From: Verrucomicrobiota bacterium
GTDB lineage: Bacteria > Verrucomicrobiota > Verrucomicrobiia > Limisphaerales > VHDF01
DNA: 54,718 nucleotides
NCBI GenBank assembly: GCA_016871495.1
Contig: VHDF01000027.1
Location: 1-54,718 of the forward strand
Reading direction: 5' to 3'
The position numbers and the translations under genes were made by a program. The notes under the pieces were generated by a model that made no database searches, was not told the origin of the DNA, and saw only the letters and a list, made by a program, of their open reading frames with translations. Of this stretch, positions 9,549-19,566 are shown piece after piece. Each line of letters opens with the position of its first letter. Position 1 is the stretch's first letter.

Positions 9549-12500
9549 TTACTCGGGATTGGGTTTGGGGGATGCAGGCTGGTTTTTGGGGACGCTATCA
9601 GGAAGGAGCTGGCGGAGGGTGCGAAAAGGGTTGAGCGGCAACGTGAGGAACCTGGGAATGTAAAGCGGTTCCGTTTTCGGTTGTCCGAGCGAACCGGTGA
9701 CGCGGTATTCGAATAGCTTGGCGAAGGGAAGAAACGCCAAAGTGACCACCCGGCCCACGCCGCCCGCTTCCCCGAGCAATTCCGCCATGGCGGTCGCCTG
9801 GACTTGGCCGTCGAAATCCACGTCTCCCTTGTAAAGAATGTTGAACGTGCTGGCTCGCAGTTCCAAATCTTCGGTGTGCACTTTGCGATGCGCAAAAGTG
9901 CAATTCGCTTTGCCGGAGCCAATGGATGCCTGCCCGGCACCGGGAACCAATCCATTCAAGATCGGTGTAAAAAAGCCAAAGAGTGGAATGCCCCAAAGAT
10001 AGCCTTGGCGCAACTCGACCTGGCCGCGCCCGGTCCAGGTGTTTTGATCCGTCGTGATCCCGGAATCCACGTTCAAAGTGCCATCGAAAAGTCCGGAGAG
10101 CTTGTTCGTCGCGTGAGCGAGTTCGGTGGCCACGGCGTGAAGCGAGGCGTTGGTGAATCGAGCCTGGAGGTTAAATTCTGCACCCTGGGTTGGCAGGACT
10201 TTGAACAGGGCGTCCCCGGCCAGGGAACCTTGAGCAAAGGAAGCTCTGACCCCTTTGAGGATGACATCGTTGCCTTTCCAATGAACCCGTCCGGAAATCT
10301 CCGGACAATGCATGCGCCACCAAGTGAATCGTTCCCCCTCGACGTCGAATACCAAATCCGTCAATTGCCGGTCCCTGACCGCATAAACACCTTCCGCGCG
10401 GACCTTCGGCGGGGTGTCAAAACGGTAAGGTTGCAAGGCTTCGGGAACGCCCTTGCCCAATGCCGGAGAGGAAAGCATGGGATCCAGCCGCCCTTGTCCG
10501 CCTTCGATGTGCACCATTTGGGTGTTCACGTCGAAAGTGACGAGCGAACCCGACGCGCTTTCTCCCGCGACGCGTTGCACGTGGGGTTTCACAAAACGGA
10601 CCAACTCATTTGTCCACTGCAACCGCGTTTCCACCTGCTCGAAGTTGACACCGCGTATCACCATGTTCGAAGCCGCAACCCGAACGTCCACCGCCGAACG
10701 GGTCAAGTCTTGCCAGCGGCCCCAGATGGATCCCTCCAGCGCCAGGGGTCCGTTCCATTGAACGAGCTCAAACACGCGTTTTTGATCCGGCGCCAAGAGC
10801 GGAGCGGCCAAGGTGGGCGGCAAACTGCTTCGCACCTTCCACTCATAATCCTTGGTCAGCATGTGGCCTTGGTAGGCGAGGGTGGCGGATCCTTCCGGTC
10901 GTTCGACCTGGATCAGCGGGATGTTCCATTGGGCATTGGAGAGTCCGATCTCCGCGAACCCCCGGTCCACCGAGATGCCGCGAAACGCGGCATTGGTTCC
11001 CGCCGCGCGGGCCTGAACGGAAAGCGTGGGAAGCACCTCGGTTTTCCATTCGGGACGCGCATTGGTCCAGGCGGGCAGCACCACGCTCATTTCCCCTTGA
11101 ACGAACGGAGGGACTTGCCAGGAAAACTGGCCGATCCAACGGCGCGAATTCTCGGTCAACAGTGGCGCGATCTGATGAAGATCAAAACTCGATTGGGCGC
11201 GTGCCGTGAGACGGCGGTGCCTGGGTTCCAGTTCCAGTGAAGCCTCGACGCTTCCCTCCCGCATGCCCGCCTCCAGACGCTTGACGCTCAAGCGTTCTCC
11301 GTCCCACTCCAATTCGGCCCGGCCTCGATCGACGGTCAGTTGAGTCTGTTGAATGCGATCCCAATCCAGCTCGGCTCCCAATTTCCAGGATCGCAATGCG
11401 TCCCAATAGGCCAGCTCAGAGTTCGGTTCTCTTCGCGACATCGCACCGTCGCCGTTCAACGCGAGGGTTGCGCCTCGCATGAAACCCCAAGGCCCCCAAA
11501 CTCCCTCCACCGAGACGCTGGCTCTGGCCTTCAGGGGCGACCTCAACTCGATTCCGTGTTCGCCTTCCAGCCGAGTCCATAATTCAACCCCAGTATGACC
11601 CCGGGAGGAAAGGGTGGCCGCGCGGAATTCCGCCTGGCTCCGCATCTCCCACGGTCCGCGCCGCACGATGACGGATTCGCCAGATCCCGTGGCATCTTCC
11701 ACTATGGCGCTCGCGGTGTGCATTTCGGCAACATCGACACTCCATTGGAGACGGTCGATGGCGCCGGGTCGTGCCCCCGGGGGAGCTGTCAGGATCACAT
11801 GGGCGCCTTCGAGGCGTGCTTCGGGCGCCTGCCAACGCCCCACCTCCAGTTCCAACCGATGGGGAGGCGAATCGTGTCCTGTGGACACATAGGGCCTCCA
11901 GGTCCCGCGCAGCATCAGCTCATTCCATTCATGGCGGGCGTAAACTCCCGCGGAGGATTTCAGGGTGATCCGGCCGGCCAGGGTTTCGGGATTCGCGAAG
12001 TCGCCTTCGATCACGATTTGGACTGCGGGAGTCTCGGCGAACGTCGCCTGTTCGGCGATGGATTGCACTTGCTCCAGCCAGCGTGGAGGCCCGGAGGCCG
12101 AACCGGGCTTTGGCGCAGCGGACTTGGGTTGCAAGACGGTGGCGACGTTCGTCAGTGCCGCCTGGATCTCGAATTTGATCCCAAGCGCGTTGGCTTCGAG
12201 TTGGTCGATCTGCCAGACGTCCCCGGGCAAGAAACGCAGGCTGGCCACCACATTGCTCAGGCTGAGGACGCGCAAAGGAGAGCCCGGAGGGGAGAGGGGC
12301 CAATCCACTTTGCCCATTCTTAAAGCCGCACCCTCGATGAAGAAGCGGCCTCGACCCAGGGACGCGGGCTCGATCCTGATCTCGAGCCGGTCAAATCCGA
12401 TGCGAGGGGCCTGCTCTTGTCGCAAGGACCGGGCGTAAACCTTTTCGGCGATGACCGTCCCGGTCATGCCCAGCCGCAACTTGTCAAAGGTGAGCCGGAT

Positions 12501-12677
12501 GCCCCGCGATTCCATTTCGCGTGTGATCACTTTCCCGACCGAATCCGGAAGGCCGGACTGGTTGAGAAAAATCACGGTGAAGAGCAGCACGAAACAAAGG
12601 AAAAACAGCCAAATGCGGCACCAGCGAAACACGCGGCGAAAGCCGGGCCAATACCGTCGATCCCGGTTTTCACTCAT
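9549..12677 (-). CDS. Large AsmA-like envelope protein
   Basis: This 1042-residue protein starts MSENRDRRYWPGF and has one N-terminal membrane helix (IWLFFLCFVLLFTVIFL, about residues 22-38). A long beta-rich region with many short amphipathic strands follows. The C-terminal 250 residues look like the AsmA/TamB-type C-terminal domain (LSGLFDGTLNVDSGI, GQVELRQGYLWGIPLFGFF, KLFEYRVTGSLGQPKTEPLY). Such proteins span the periplasm and are implicated in lipid transport to, or assembly of, the outer membrane; that role is inference here. The ATG overlaps the stop of the DUF4340 gene (ATGA at 12677-12674), so the two are probably translationally coupled. The upstream extension of the frame lies inside the DUF4340 coding region and is rejected. 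Confidence 0.75.
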   Translation of the reverse strand: MSENRDRRYWPGFRRVFRWCRIWLFFLCFVLLFTVIFLNQSGLPDSVGKVITREMESRGIRLTFDKLRLGMTGTVIAEKVYARSLRQEQAPRIGFDRLEIRIEPASLGRGRFFIEGAALRMGKVDWPLSPPGSPLRVLSLSNVVASLRFLPGDVWQIDQLEANALGIKFEIQAALTNVATVLQPKSAAPKPGSASGPPRWLEQVQSIAEQATFAETPAVQIVIEGDFANPETLAGRITLKSSAGVYARHEWNELMLRGTWRPYVSTGHDSPPHRLELEVGRWQAPEARLEGAHVILTAPPGARPGAIDRLQWSVDVAEMHTASAIVEDATGSGESVIVRRGPWEMRSQAEFRAATLSSRGHTGVELWTRLEGEHGIELRSPLKARASVSVEGVWGPWGFMRGATLALNGDGAMSRREPNSELAYWDALRSWKLGAELDWDRIQQTQLTVDRGRAELEWDGERLSVKRLEAGMREGSVEASLELEPRHRRLTARAQSSFDLHQIAPLLTENSRRWIGQFSWQVPPFVQGEMSVVLPAWTNARPEWKTEVLPTLSVQARAAGTNAAFRGISVDRGFAEIGLSNAQWNIPLIQVERPEGSATLAYQGHMLTKDYEWKVRSSLPPTLAAPLLAPDQKRVFELVQWNGPLALEGSIWGRWQDLTRSAVDVRVAASNMVIRGVNFEQVETRLQWTNELVRFVKPHVQRVAGESASGSLVTFDVNTQMVHIEGGQGRLDPMLSSPALGKGVPEALQPYRFDTPPKVRAEGVYAVRDRQLTDLVFDVEGERFTWWRMHCPEISGRVHWKGNDVILKGVRASFAQGSLAGDALFKVLPTQGAEFNLQARFTNASLHAVATELAHATNKLSGLFDGTLNVDSGITTDQNTWTGRGQVELRQGYLWGIPLFGFFTPILNGLVPGAGQASIGSGKANCTFAHRKVHTEDLELRASTFNILYKGDVDFDGQVQATAMAELLGEAGGVGRVVTLAFLPFAKLFEYRVTGSLGQPKTEPLYIPRFLTLPLNPFRTLRQLLPDSVPKNQPASPKPNPE

Positions 12678-14503
12678 GGTTTCGTTCCGGGACCGTTCGA
12701 TCCCGCACCCAAGAGTTTCAGATCTCGAAGGATCTGTTCGTAAAGATCGTAAAATGAATTCGGAATCCCGAAGGCTCTCGCTTCCCCCTCCAGCATCGTG
12801 GTCGCAAACGGAGTGTTCCACGGCGAGAGATGCCCGAAGTTGAGCGTGTGAGATTGCGTTTTGTCTCCCAGGCGAACTTCCACCGTCAGTTGGTGCGCGA
12901 CCTCGGCAAACCCCAGGCGATTCCTGACTTCGTTGCCCCCGGGAATCCAAGTCAAGGCTTGGAGATTGCCCAGCCGGAACAAGCACTCCTCCCAGAGCGG
13001 GGCGACCACTTGGGCGTTGGCCGGCCAGGCCGCCCAGTTCCCATCCGGTCCGCGAGAAATTCTCCGCTGCTGGCCCTGGTAGGAAATCGTCGCCTGGATC
13101 ACCGCGTTGGTGGCGAACTTCCAGAGCGACCGATCCCGAAGTTCATAGGCCCATTGCGGGAGTTGGTTGGCGTCGCTCTGGCGAATCGAATAAAGGGAAG
13201 GCTCGTCGGTGCGCCGGGCAAATCGGCCGGAGACTTGGTTCGTCACGCCGAGTTGAATCTGCGCCAGCGTCGTGGAGCCGCCGTTTCCCCTCACGGTGTA
13301 CTGAACATGGTTCGATCCAAGTCCAAATTGCCCAAAGTCCCCCACGACTTCCTGGACGAATTCCGTCACTTCCAACGTCGCGAGGGTGTCAAGGGCGGCA
13401 CGGATCAAGATCGGATCGCCCGGGAATGAGGTCGAGCCTTCCACCGTCCAGGACCCTTGGGGGCCCCTTCGCGCCGAAAAAGTTTCGGCCGAACGCACCT
13501 CCAATGCGGTGGCGCCCCCTGCGTCAAACGGGCTCAGGCGAGTTTCCCTGAAGCGCGTGTGCGGCGGACGAAACTGGTCCGCCAGTTCTCTCGGCACGAG
13601 GACGACATTGGTTCCCCCGGCGGCGCTGGCGAAAACCAGGTCGGGCCGGTTCGTGGGAGAGCCGCCAAAACGCAAGCCTCCCAAGGCATTGGTGCCTTGC
13701 GCGAAGATCAAATCCAACGGCAACGGTTGTTGATTCGGGGATTCCAAGTCGATGGACGTCATGCCGTGGGTGAACCCGGCCACGCGCGAATCCGCCATCA
13801 ACTGAACCAAGGCATCCACCCGCAACGAGTTTGCCCGCGCCACGAAAGGTTTGCTCAATCGCCAAGTCCGGTTCGTCGGATCCCGTTGCAATTCGTAAAA
13901 CGAACCTTCAGATCGCGCCTCGATCCGATCCAGACGGTTTCGATCGAAGGACACCAGGCTGCGATCTTTCCATTCATCCGCGTGACCGGGCATCCATTTC
14001 CGCAGCGCGCTGTCCACGACCGCCACGCTGTCCGAGCCCACCTGTTGCACATACAGGCGTTGCCCCAGAGGCGAAGCCCCACCCAGGCGCCACTCCACGC
14101 GCCGATCTCCCTCGAACAACGCGAGGCGGATGGGGGGCTGTTCGAGGCCAAACGCCGCCAATCCCCCCGGTTTGGTGATGATCTCGCGGGCGGGAATGGA
14201 GGTGAGAATGTCCAGTTGCGACAACCGCTCAAGGAGCGTGTTGATCGTCTCCGACTGGGCCGGATAGCGGTCCGGCAACATCATCCACCAGGCTCCGTTC
14301 GTTCCGCGTTCCACCCGAATGAGTGCGTTGGTTGGAAACGTGACTTCCAACGCGGTCACGGCGCCAGGCTGCACTCGGAGAAGCCGAGCCCGGTCCGGGC
14401 TCGCACCCGGGTCAAGAGAGGGCGAGCCTCGTTCGAAAAAGAAAATGTACGCGAAGAGTCCGAGGGCGGCGGCCACCAACCATCGTGTGGAACGAGTGTT
14501 CAT
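12674..14503 (-). CDS. DUF4340 domain protein
   Basis: This 609-residue protein starts MNTRSTRWLVAAALGLFAYIFFFERG, with an N-terminal signal anchor. It contains repeated modules typical of DUF4340: GAVTALEVTF.TNALIRVERGTNGAWWM, IRLALFEGDRRVEWRLGG, GSFYELQRDPTNRTWRLSKP and LEVRSAETFSARRGPQGSWTVEG. DUF4340 genes usually sit next to GldG-type ABC transporter accessory genes, as here: the GldG-like gene ends 16 bp upstream, and the AsmA-like gene overlaps by 4 bp downstream. The protein is presumably periplasmic. Its molecular function is not known. Confidence 0.8.
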   Translation of the reverse strand: MNTRSTRWLVAAALGLFAYIFFFERGSPSLDPGASPDRARLLRVQPGAVTALEVTFPTNALIRVERGTNGAWWMMLPDRYPAQSETINTLLERLSQLDILTSIPAREIITKPGGLAAFGLEQPPIRLALFEGDRRVEWRLGGASPLGQRLYVQQVGSDSVAVVDSALRKWMPGHADEWKDRSLVSFDRNRLDRIEARSEGSFYELQRDPTNRTWRLSKPFVARANSLRVDALVQLMADSRVAGFTHGMTSIDLESPNQQPLPLDLIFAQGTNALGGLRFGGSPTNRPDLVFASAAGGTNVVLVPRELADQFRPPHTRFRETRLSPFDAGGATALEVRSAETFSARRGPQGSWTVEGSTSFPGDPILIRAALDTLATLEVTEFVQEVVGDFGQFGLGSNHVQYTVRGNGGSTTLAQIQLGVTNQVSGRFARRTDEPSLYSIRQSDANQLPQWAYELRDRSLWKFATNAVIQATISYQGQQRRISRGPDGNWAAWPANAQVVAPLWEECLFRLGNLQALTWIPGGNEVRNRLGFAEVAHQLTVEVRLGDKTQSHTLNFGHLSPWNTPFATTMLEGEARAFGIPNSFYDLYEQILRDLKLLGAGSNGPGTKP

Positions 14504-14519
14504 GCCTCGACAACCCGGG

Positions 14520-16043
14520 TTATTTTCGACGGCGAAACCAAACCAGCACGCCCGGCAACAAGCAGGCTCCGGGGACACCGGCCAGCAGCGACCAGCGCAA
14601 CCAGAAGGATTTTTCCTGGCTGAGGGCGAGTTGATACTCCTTGAACGGACGCGGTTCGATCCCCCCCAGAAGCTCGGATCGATCCAAAAGCCAGTTCAAG
14701 ACCAAACCCGCGAAGTCCCGGTTCGCCACGCTGTCGATGGTTCGATTCGCGAAAATCGAAGGATCCCCAATCACCACAAGCCGCGTGGAGCCATGGCCGT
14801 CGGAGATGCCCTGGATGGCCCCCCGCTCGACGGCCACCGCGAGCGACACCGTCCCGGTGCGGTCCTTGGCAGGATGGATCCGCACCTTTTCAGCGCTGAT
14901 ATCGGAAGCGGTCACCGCTTTGGGACCGGTCAATAAGAGTTCCGTGACTTGAGGCGCGTCCGCCCCGCTCGGCTTGTTTTCCACGGGTCGGACCGGCCGC
15001 GGCAGCGCGAAGTAGAGCTGTGCATCCGTCATGGCCCGGGCGATCGGATGGCTGCCGAATCGGGTGACCAACAAGTCCTGTCCGGACACGGATTCCTCGC
15101 GATCATAAACCAAACTCCCGCCCACCTGGACTCCCCAGGCCGCGAGCACGCGGTCAAGCTGGCCGACGCCCGGTTTTCCGTACAAGAGCGGCTCGATGCC
15201 GAACAACATCAGCGCCTTGCCCCCCCGGTTCAAGTAGCGCTCCACTTTGGCCGCCTCGTCCGGTTGAAACGGGTCGAGCGGACCGGCGATGATCAACAAC
15301 CTGCAATCCGGCGGCACCTCCTGAGCCCCGCGCAATGAAAGCGTTTCAAAATCGATCGACCGGGAAGTCAAGATTCCCGCAAACTGAGAATAACCCTTGG
15401 CCCGTTCATTGTTGTCCGGACTGAACTCGCGATGGCCGGTGACGAAATAAGCCTTGTCCGCGCGCGGCTCCAGCACCGCGTAAATCGCGGAGCTAAACTG
15501 CAGTTCGCCTTTGAAGGACTTTCGCTTGATGGCGTTCGTGGCCCCCGCCATGGCGGATCGCACCGCCGTGTCCAAATCATAATCCACCAACTCGCGTTCG
15601 AAAACGGGTTTCACCCGCTGTTGGTGGCTGAACAGCACCAGGTTCTTTCCTTCCGCCTCCGCGATTTTGTGGCGCGCGAGGGCCAGTTGCGCCGCGCCGG
15701 GAGCCCGCGTCGGATCGATGCGGTGGACTTTGATGCGGGGACTCGCGTTCTCGTAAGCATCGAGCAAGCCCGTCACCGCTCCGTAGAGGGTGGCGGATTC
15801 GGCGGGGTCGATCAGAATGGTCACTTCGACGTCGTTGGTCACCGAGCGCAGCAGCCCGAGCGTCATCGCCGACAGTTGGAACCGCGGGTCGCCCGTGAGG
15901 TCCCAGCGGCGAAAATGTCGGGCCGAGAGGTAATTGGCCATCACCACGATGGCGAGCAAGGCGGCGGCGCCCAAAGCCACGTTCAGTCCGATGCCCCATT
16001 CACGCCCGGGACGAAAACTTGCTTCTGATGGCGGCTCCTGCAT
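14520..16043 (-). CDS. GldG-like ABC transporter auxiliary protein
   Basis: This 507-residue protein has an N-terminal helix (GLNVALGAAALLAIVVMANYLSARH), a long extracytoplasmic region and a C-terminal helix (WSLLAGVPGACLLPGVLVWF) ending in RRRK. Landmarks are RRWDLTGDPRFQLSAMTLGLL, VEVTILIDPAE, YFVTGHREFSPDN and LLIIAGPLDPFQPDEAAKVERYLNRGGKAL, matching the GldG/ABC_transp_aux family. In Bacteroidetes GldG partners GldA and GldF. Here the permease gene stops 3 bp before this ATG, and the ATPase gene is just upstream, so the three products probably form one transporter complex. The exported substrate is unknown. Confidence 0.85.
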   Translation of the reverse strand: MQEPPSEASFRPGREWGIGLNVALGAAALLAIVVMANYLSARHFRRWDLTGDPRFQLSAMTLGLLRSVTNDVEVTILIDPAESATLYGAVTGLLDAYENASPRIKVHRIDPTRAPGAAQLALARHKIAEAEGKNLVLFSHQQRVKPVFERELVDYDLDTAVRSAMAGATNAIKRKSFKGELQFSSAIYAVLEPRADKAYFVTGHREFSPDNNERAKGYSQFAGILTSRSIDFETLSLRGAQEVPPDCRLLIIAGPLDPFQPDEAAKVERYLNRGGKALMLFGIEPLLYGKPGVGQLDRVLAAWGVQVGGSLVYDREESVSGQDLLVTRFGSHPIARAMTDAQLYFALPRPVRPVENKPSGADAPQVTELLLTGPKAVTASDISAEKVRIHPAKDRTGTVSLAVAVERGAIQGISDGHGSTRLVVIGDPSIFANRTIDSVANRDFAGLVLNWLLDRSELLGGIEPRPFKEYQLALSQEKSFWLRWSLLAGVPGACLLPGVLVWFRRRK

Positions 16044-16046
16044 GGG

Positions 16047-16799
16047 TTACTTCCAGCGCCGGCTTTCCACGGCTTTCACCGCCATAAACAAGAACCAGAC
16101 CGCCGTACTGATGTAAAACACCACATGGCGGGTGTCCACCGTGCCCCGCACAAAATCCTGCATGTGTTCGATCATGGAAACATGGTCAAAGAACCGCGCC
16201 CACCGGCCGGATCGCGCCGGGGCGGTCAGGGCAAAAAAGCTCGCCACGAAAAAGACCGATCCCATCGCAAACGCTGCCATCGCCGCGATGATTTGATTCC
16301 GGGTCATCGCCGAGGCGAAAATGCCGATCGAGATATAGAGGCAGCCCACCAGGAAAATCCCGAGAAACGCCGTGGTGGTCGCCATCGCCGGCAACAAGGA
16401 GGGTTCCTGCGTAAAGTAACGCACCAAAACCAGGCAGACCACCAGCGGAGCCCACAGGATCAGGTAGAAAATCATAGCACCCGTGAACTTGGCCAGCACC
16501 ACCTGCGCATCACGCACCGGGGTGGTCATGAGCGTCTCAAAGGTGCCGGTGGATCGCTCGAGCGCGAAGGAACGCATGGTGATGGCCGGGCTCGCCACCA
16601 GAATAACCAGCCAAAAAAACATGGTGCGATAAAAGAGTTCTGTCAGCGGTTCATCGCTCGAGGACCCGTTCATCGCGGCGGTCATCTGGCTAAAGCTCAG
16701 CCCCAGCATCAAGGCCACGACCGTCAGCACGACGTAGCCGCTGAATGAGAAAAAATAAGAGCCCAACTCCCGGCGGACCAGCGTCAGAAACACTTGCAT
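16047..16799 (-). CDS. ABC-2 type permease, GldF-like
   Basis: This 250-residue protein has about six membrane helices, starting MQVFLTLVRRELGSYFFSF. The cytoplasmic loop SPAITMRSFALERSTGTFETLMTTPV is characteristic of GldF/NatB-like ABC-2 permeases. The start codon shares one base with the ATPase stop (TGATG at 16801-16797), which fixes the start; the 31 upstream open codons lie within the ATPase gene. It is the membrane half of the transporter encoded with the flanking genes. Confidence 0.87.
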   Translation of the reverse strand: MQVFLTLVRRELGSYFFSFSGYVVLTVVALMLGLSFSQMTAAMNGSSSDEPLTELFYRTMFFWLVILVASPAITMRSFALERSTGTFETLMTTPVRDAQVVLAKFTGAMIFYLILWAPLVVCLVLVRYFTQEPSLLPAMATTTAFLGIFLVGCLYISIGIFASAMTRNQIIAAMAAFAMGSVFFVASFFALTAPARSGRWARFFDHVSMIEHMQDFVRGTVDTRHVVFYISTAVWFLFMAVKAVESRRWK

Positions 16800-17764
16800 C
16801 AGGGCGCCTCCTCCTCCCGGTCTCCCCGAGTCACCCGCACGAAAACGTCTTCCAAAGACCGGCGGCCCCGCCGGAGCTCCCGCAACTTCCAACCACGCTC
16901 CACCGCCAGATCGAACAATCGAGGACGCGCGTCATCACCCTCCCGCACCGATACCGCGCAGCGGAAATAATCCCCTTCGGCAGGCGACACATCCACGCGA
17001 ACCACATCCCGCACTTCTTCCAGAGCCTCCCGAAGTTCCGCCGCGGGTGCTCGCACCTCGGCGATCACCGGCCCGGCGTCCTCCGGTCCTCGCTTCAGGT
17101 TTTCCAAGGTTTCCGACATCCGAATGGAGCCCTGATGCAAAATCAGCACGCGGGTACAGGTCATTTCCACTTCCGGAAGGATGTGGGTCGAAATCAGCAC
17201 CGTTCGTTCCTTCCCAAGGTCCTTGATCAATTGACGCACGGCGCGGATCTGATGGGGGTCGAGTCCGATGGTCGGTTCGTCCAGGATGATGAGCTCGGGC
17301 TCGTGGACCAGCGCGTCCGCCAGCCCCACTCGCTGGCGAAAGCCCTTCGAAAGCTGGCCAATAATCTTGTGACCCACGTCCTTCAATCCGCACTGCTCCA
17401 GCACTGCGCTCACCCTCTCACGCGAACGGGCAAAACCGAGCCCTTTCAAACGCGCGCGGAACTTCAAATACTCTCGGACCCGCATGTCCACGGGCAAGGG
17501 ATTGTTCTCCGGCATGTAACCGATGCGCCGGCGGACTTCCTCCGACTCTCGAAACACATCATAGCCCGCGACTGTGGCCGTGCCGGAGGACGCCGGCATG
17601 AAACAGGCAAGGATGCGCATGGTGGTGCTCTTGCCCGCTCCATTCTGCCCCAGCAAGCCCACCACTTCCCGCCGGCCCACGGAAAAAGTCAGCCCAGCGA
17701 CCGCCGTGTGTCCGGCGTATCGCTTGACCAAGTCTTTTACCGCGATGATGGGCGTTTCATCCAT
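16799..17764 (-). CDS. ABC transporter ATP-binding protein, GldA/NatA-like
   Basis: This 321-residue protein has a complete nucleotide-binding domain: Walker A GQNGAGKST (39-47), signature LSKGFRQR (138-145), Walker B LIILDEPT (158-165) and the switch His in STHILPEVE. The last ~100 residues form the extra C-terminal domain seen in ABC-2 drug/polysaccharide-type ATPases. It energises the GldF-like permease, whose gene overlaps its stop by one base. The HtrA gene ends 57 bp upstream on the same strand, so it may belong to the same transcript. Confidence 0.9.
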   Translation of the reverse strand: MDETPIIAVKDLVKRYAGHTAVAGLTFSVGRREVVGLLGQNGAGKSTTMRILACFMPASSGTATVAGYDVFRESEEVRRRIGYMPENNPLPVDMRVREYLKFRARLKGLGFARSRERVSAVLEQCGLKDVGHKIIGQLSKGFRQRVGLADALVHEPELIILDEPTIGLDPHQIRAVRQLIKDLGKERTVLISTHILPEVEMTCTRVLILHQGSIRMSETLENLKRGPEDAGPVIAEVRAPAAELREALEEVRDVVRVDVSPAEGDYFRCAVSVREGDDARPRLFDLAVERGWKLRELRRGRRSLEDVFVRVTRGDREEEAP

Positions 17765-17821
17765 GGGATTCGCGAGTCGCGATCAATCTATTCGGAAGAC
17801 TGCGTCGAGGGCATCAAAAAG

Positions 17822-19285
17822 TCATCGCAACCGCAATCGACCCTCCTGCCGCTCGAACCCGGCTACCACCCCGCGTCTCCACGGAACTCCCACGATCACC
17901 GACACCCGATCCCCGGCTTTGCGCCCCGCAAGCCAGCGAGCGGTCTCCACGACATCGTGCGTCGCAAACCCCTCGATCTCCAAGAGGATCATCTGCGGAC
18001 TCAGCCCGGCCAGGGAAGCCGGTCCTCCCCGCTCTACAGTGCTCAGCAGCAGACCGCGCAAAGGGAGCCCCGCTTGAGCGCCATCCCAAGCCTTCACCCC
18101 CGCGCCCAATCGCTGACGAATCATTTCCTCGTTGAAAATCTCCCGCTCCGGAATGCCCGTGACGGCAATTCGCTTCCGCCCCTCGCCTCGCTGCACAACC
18201 AAGACCGCCGCTTTCCGTTCCGGCGTGGACACCAGGGCACGGTTAAAATCGAACCAACTCCGGACGCTCTCCTCATTGACGGAAAGAATCGGATCGCCCT
18301 CCCTCAAGCCCGCCTTTTCGGCGGGACTTCCCGGTTCGACCCTCGCAATCCGCGGGTTCGCTCCGGTCGTCTTGACGCGCAATCCGTAATAGAGGCCCTT
18401 CATCACCTCCGGCGTGAAAATTTCCCCCAAGGATTCCGCGACGCGTTTCGCCGGGATCGCAAACCCGATGCCCTGCCCGACCTTCAAGACCGCCACATTG
18501 ATGCCAATCATCTCGCCGTTTAAATTAACCAGGGGGCCGCCGCTGTTTCCGGGGTTGATCGCGGCGTCCGTCTGCAGCCAGTCCGCGATTTCCAACCGCT
18601 CCCCCTCGGCATTTGGACCGGCTCGGCGGCTCTTCGAGCTCAAGATCCCTCGGCTGACCGATCCGCCGAGTCCAAACGGATTGCCCATGGCCAGAACGGT
18701 TTCTCCGAGCAACAGGTCGTCATCGGCGCCAAACCGCGCGGCTGGAAACTTGCGCCCGGACGCCACCCTTAGTTTCAACAACGCGACGTCCGTCTTGCGG
18801 CTGCCCACCATGTTCTCCGCCTGAAAAATCTCTTCCCCGATCTGCACGAAGATTTCGTCGGCGCCCTCCACCACGTGCACATTGGTCACCACGTAACCGG
18901 CCTCGTCGATCACCACCCCTGAACCCGCGCTTTCTTCGGGGGGGAGATCCCGCGTAAACGGCGTCCAATTCTCTCTCCACCAATCATAGAACAATCCACG
19001 GCTGCGCACGCGCGTCTTGGTTCGAATGTTCACGACCGCGGGCATCACTTTCTCCACCGCCCGCACCACCGGATCTCTCCGGACATCCTCCCCGGACACG
19101 GCGGCCAGCAGGTTTGGATGGACCGGACCTGCCTCCCGCCCTGAGAGATAGAGGGCGCACCAGGCCACTGCGCAGACTTTCCACGCCTTCCAACCGCTCG
19201 CTCTCGTTCCATAACTCCACCCCTCGCCGCTCCGCCGGCCGAGGCTTGGCCGAAACCGGCGGGTGTCAATCACGCTGGTCTTCAT
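17822..19285 (-). CDS. HtrA/Deg-family periplasmic serine protease with two PDZ domains
   Basis: This 487-residue protein has a trypsin-like domain at about residues 75-300 with an intact triad: His137 (VVTNVHVVEG), Asp166 (KTDVALLKL) and Ser248 (INPGNSGGPL). One PDZ domain (ARVEPGSPAEKAGLREGDPI) and a second, more divergent one (TVERGGPASLAGLSPQMILLEIEG) follow. The N-terminus has an export segment (WKVCAVAWCALYL). The expected role is quality control of envelope proteins. ATGs at 19285 and 19303 are both possible; 19285 is preferred because GGAG lies upstream of it, though the spacing is long. It sits upstream of the ABC/GldG/DUF4340/AsmA run, which also acts in the envelope. Confidence 0.88.
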   Translation of the reverse strand: MKTSVIDTRRFRPSLGRRSGEGWSYGTRASGWKAWKVCAVAWCALYLSGREAGPVHPNLLAAVSGEDVRRDPVVRAVEKVMPAVVNIRTKTRVRSRGLFYDWWRENWTPFTRDLPPEESAGSGVVIDEAGYVVTNVHVVEGADEIFVQIGEEIFQAENMVGSRKTDVALLKLRVASGRKFPAARFGADDDLLLGETVLAMGNPFGLGGSVSRGILSSKSRRAGPNAEGERLEIADWLQTDAAINPGNSGGPLVNLNGEMIGINVAVLKVGQGIGFAIPAKRVAESLGEIFTPEVMKGLYYGLRVKTTGANPRIARVEPGSPAEKAGLREGDPILSVNEESVRSWFDFNRALVSTPERKAAVLVVQRGEGRKRIAVTGIPEREIFNEEMIRQRLGAGVKAWDGAQAGLPLRGLLLSTVERGGPASLAGLSPQMILLEIEGFATHDVVETARWLAGRKAGDRVSVIVGVPWRRGVVAGFERQEGRLRLR

Positions 19286-19566
19286 CGTTGCTTGCTGCTC
19301 CATAGACGTTGCTGGCGGCGATAATGTTCGGACCCATGCCCTCGAATCAACGCCTGACCGCCTATGGCCCGGCGGAGACGTTCGCCACCTCTTCGTCGGA
19401 GCGCCCGCGGGCGGATGTCCGCCATGGGCTGACGCATCCCTCATTTGGCGTCAAGACCGCCCCCGGTGCTCCAGCACGCTTCCCCGGTAACTCGCGGATG
19501 GATCGGCTTTGTTCACTCTGGGTTTTCGGTCTTGGCGGGGAGGGCGACCTCGCTACACTACCGCGC

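Noticed and set aside
16745-18523. 592-codon plus-strand open frame
   Set aside because: It is antisense to the permease, ATPase and HtrA genes, all of which have intact catalytic motifs.
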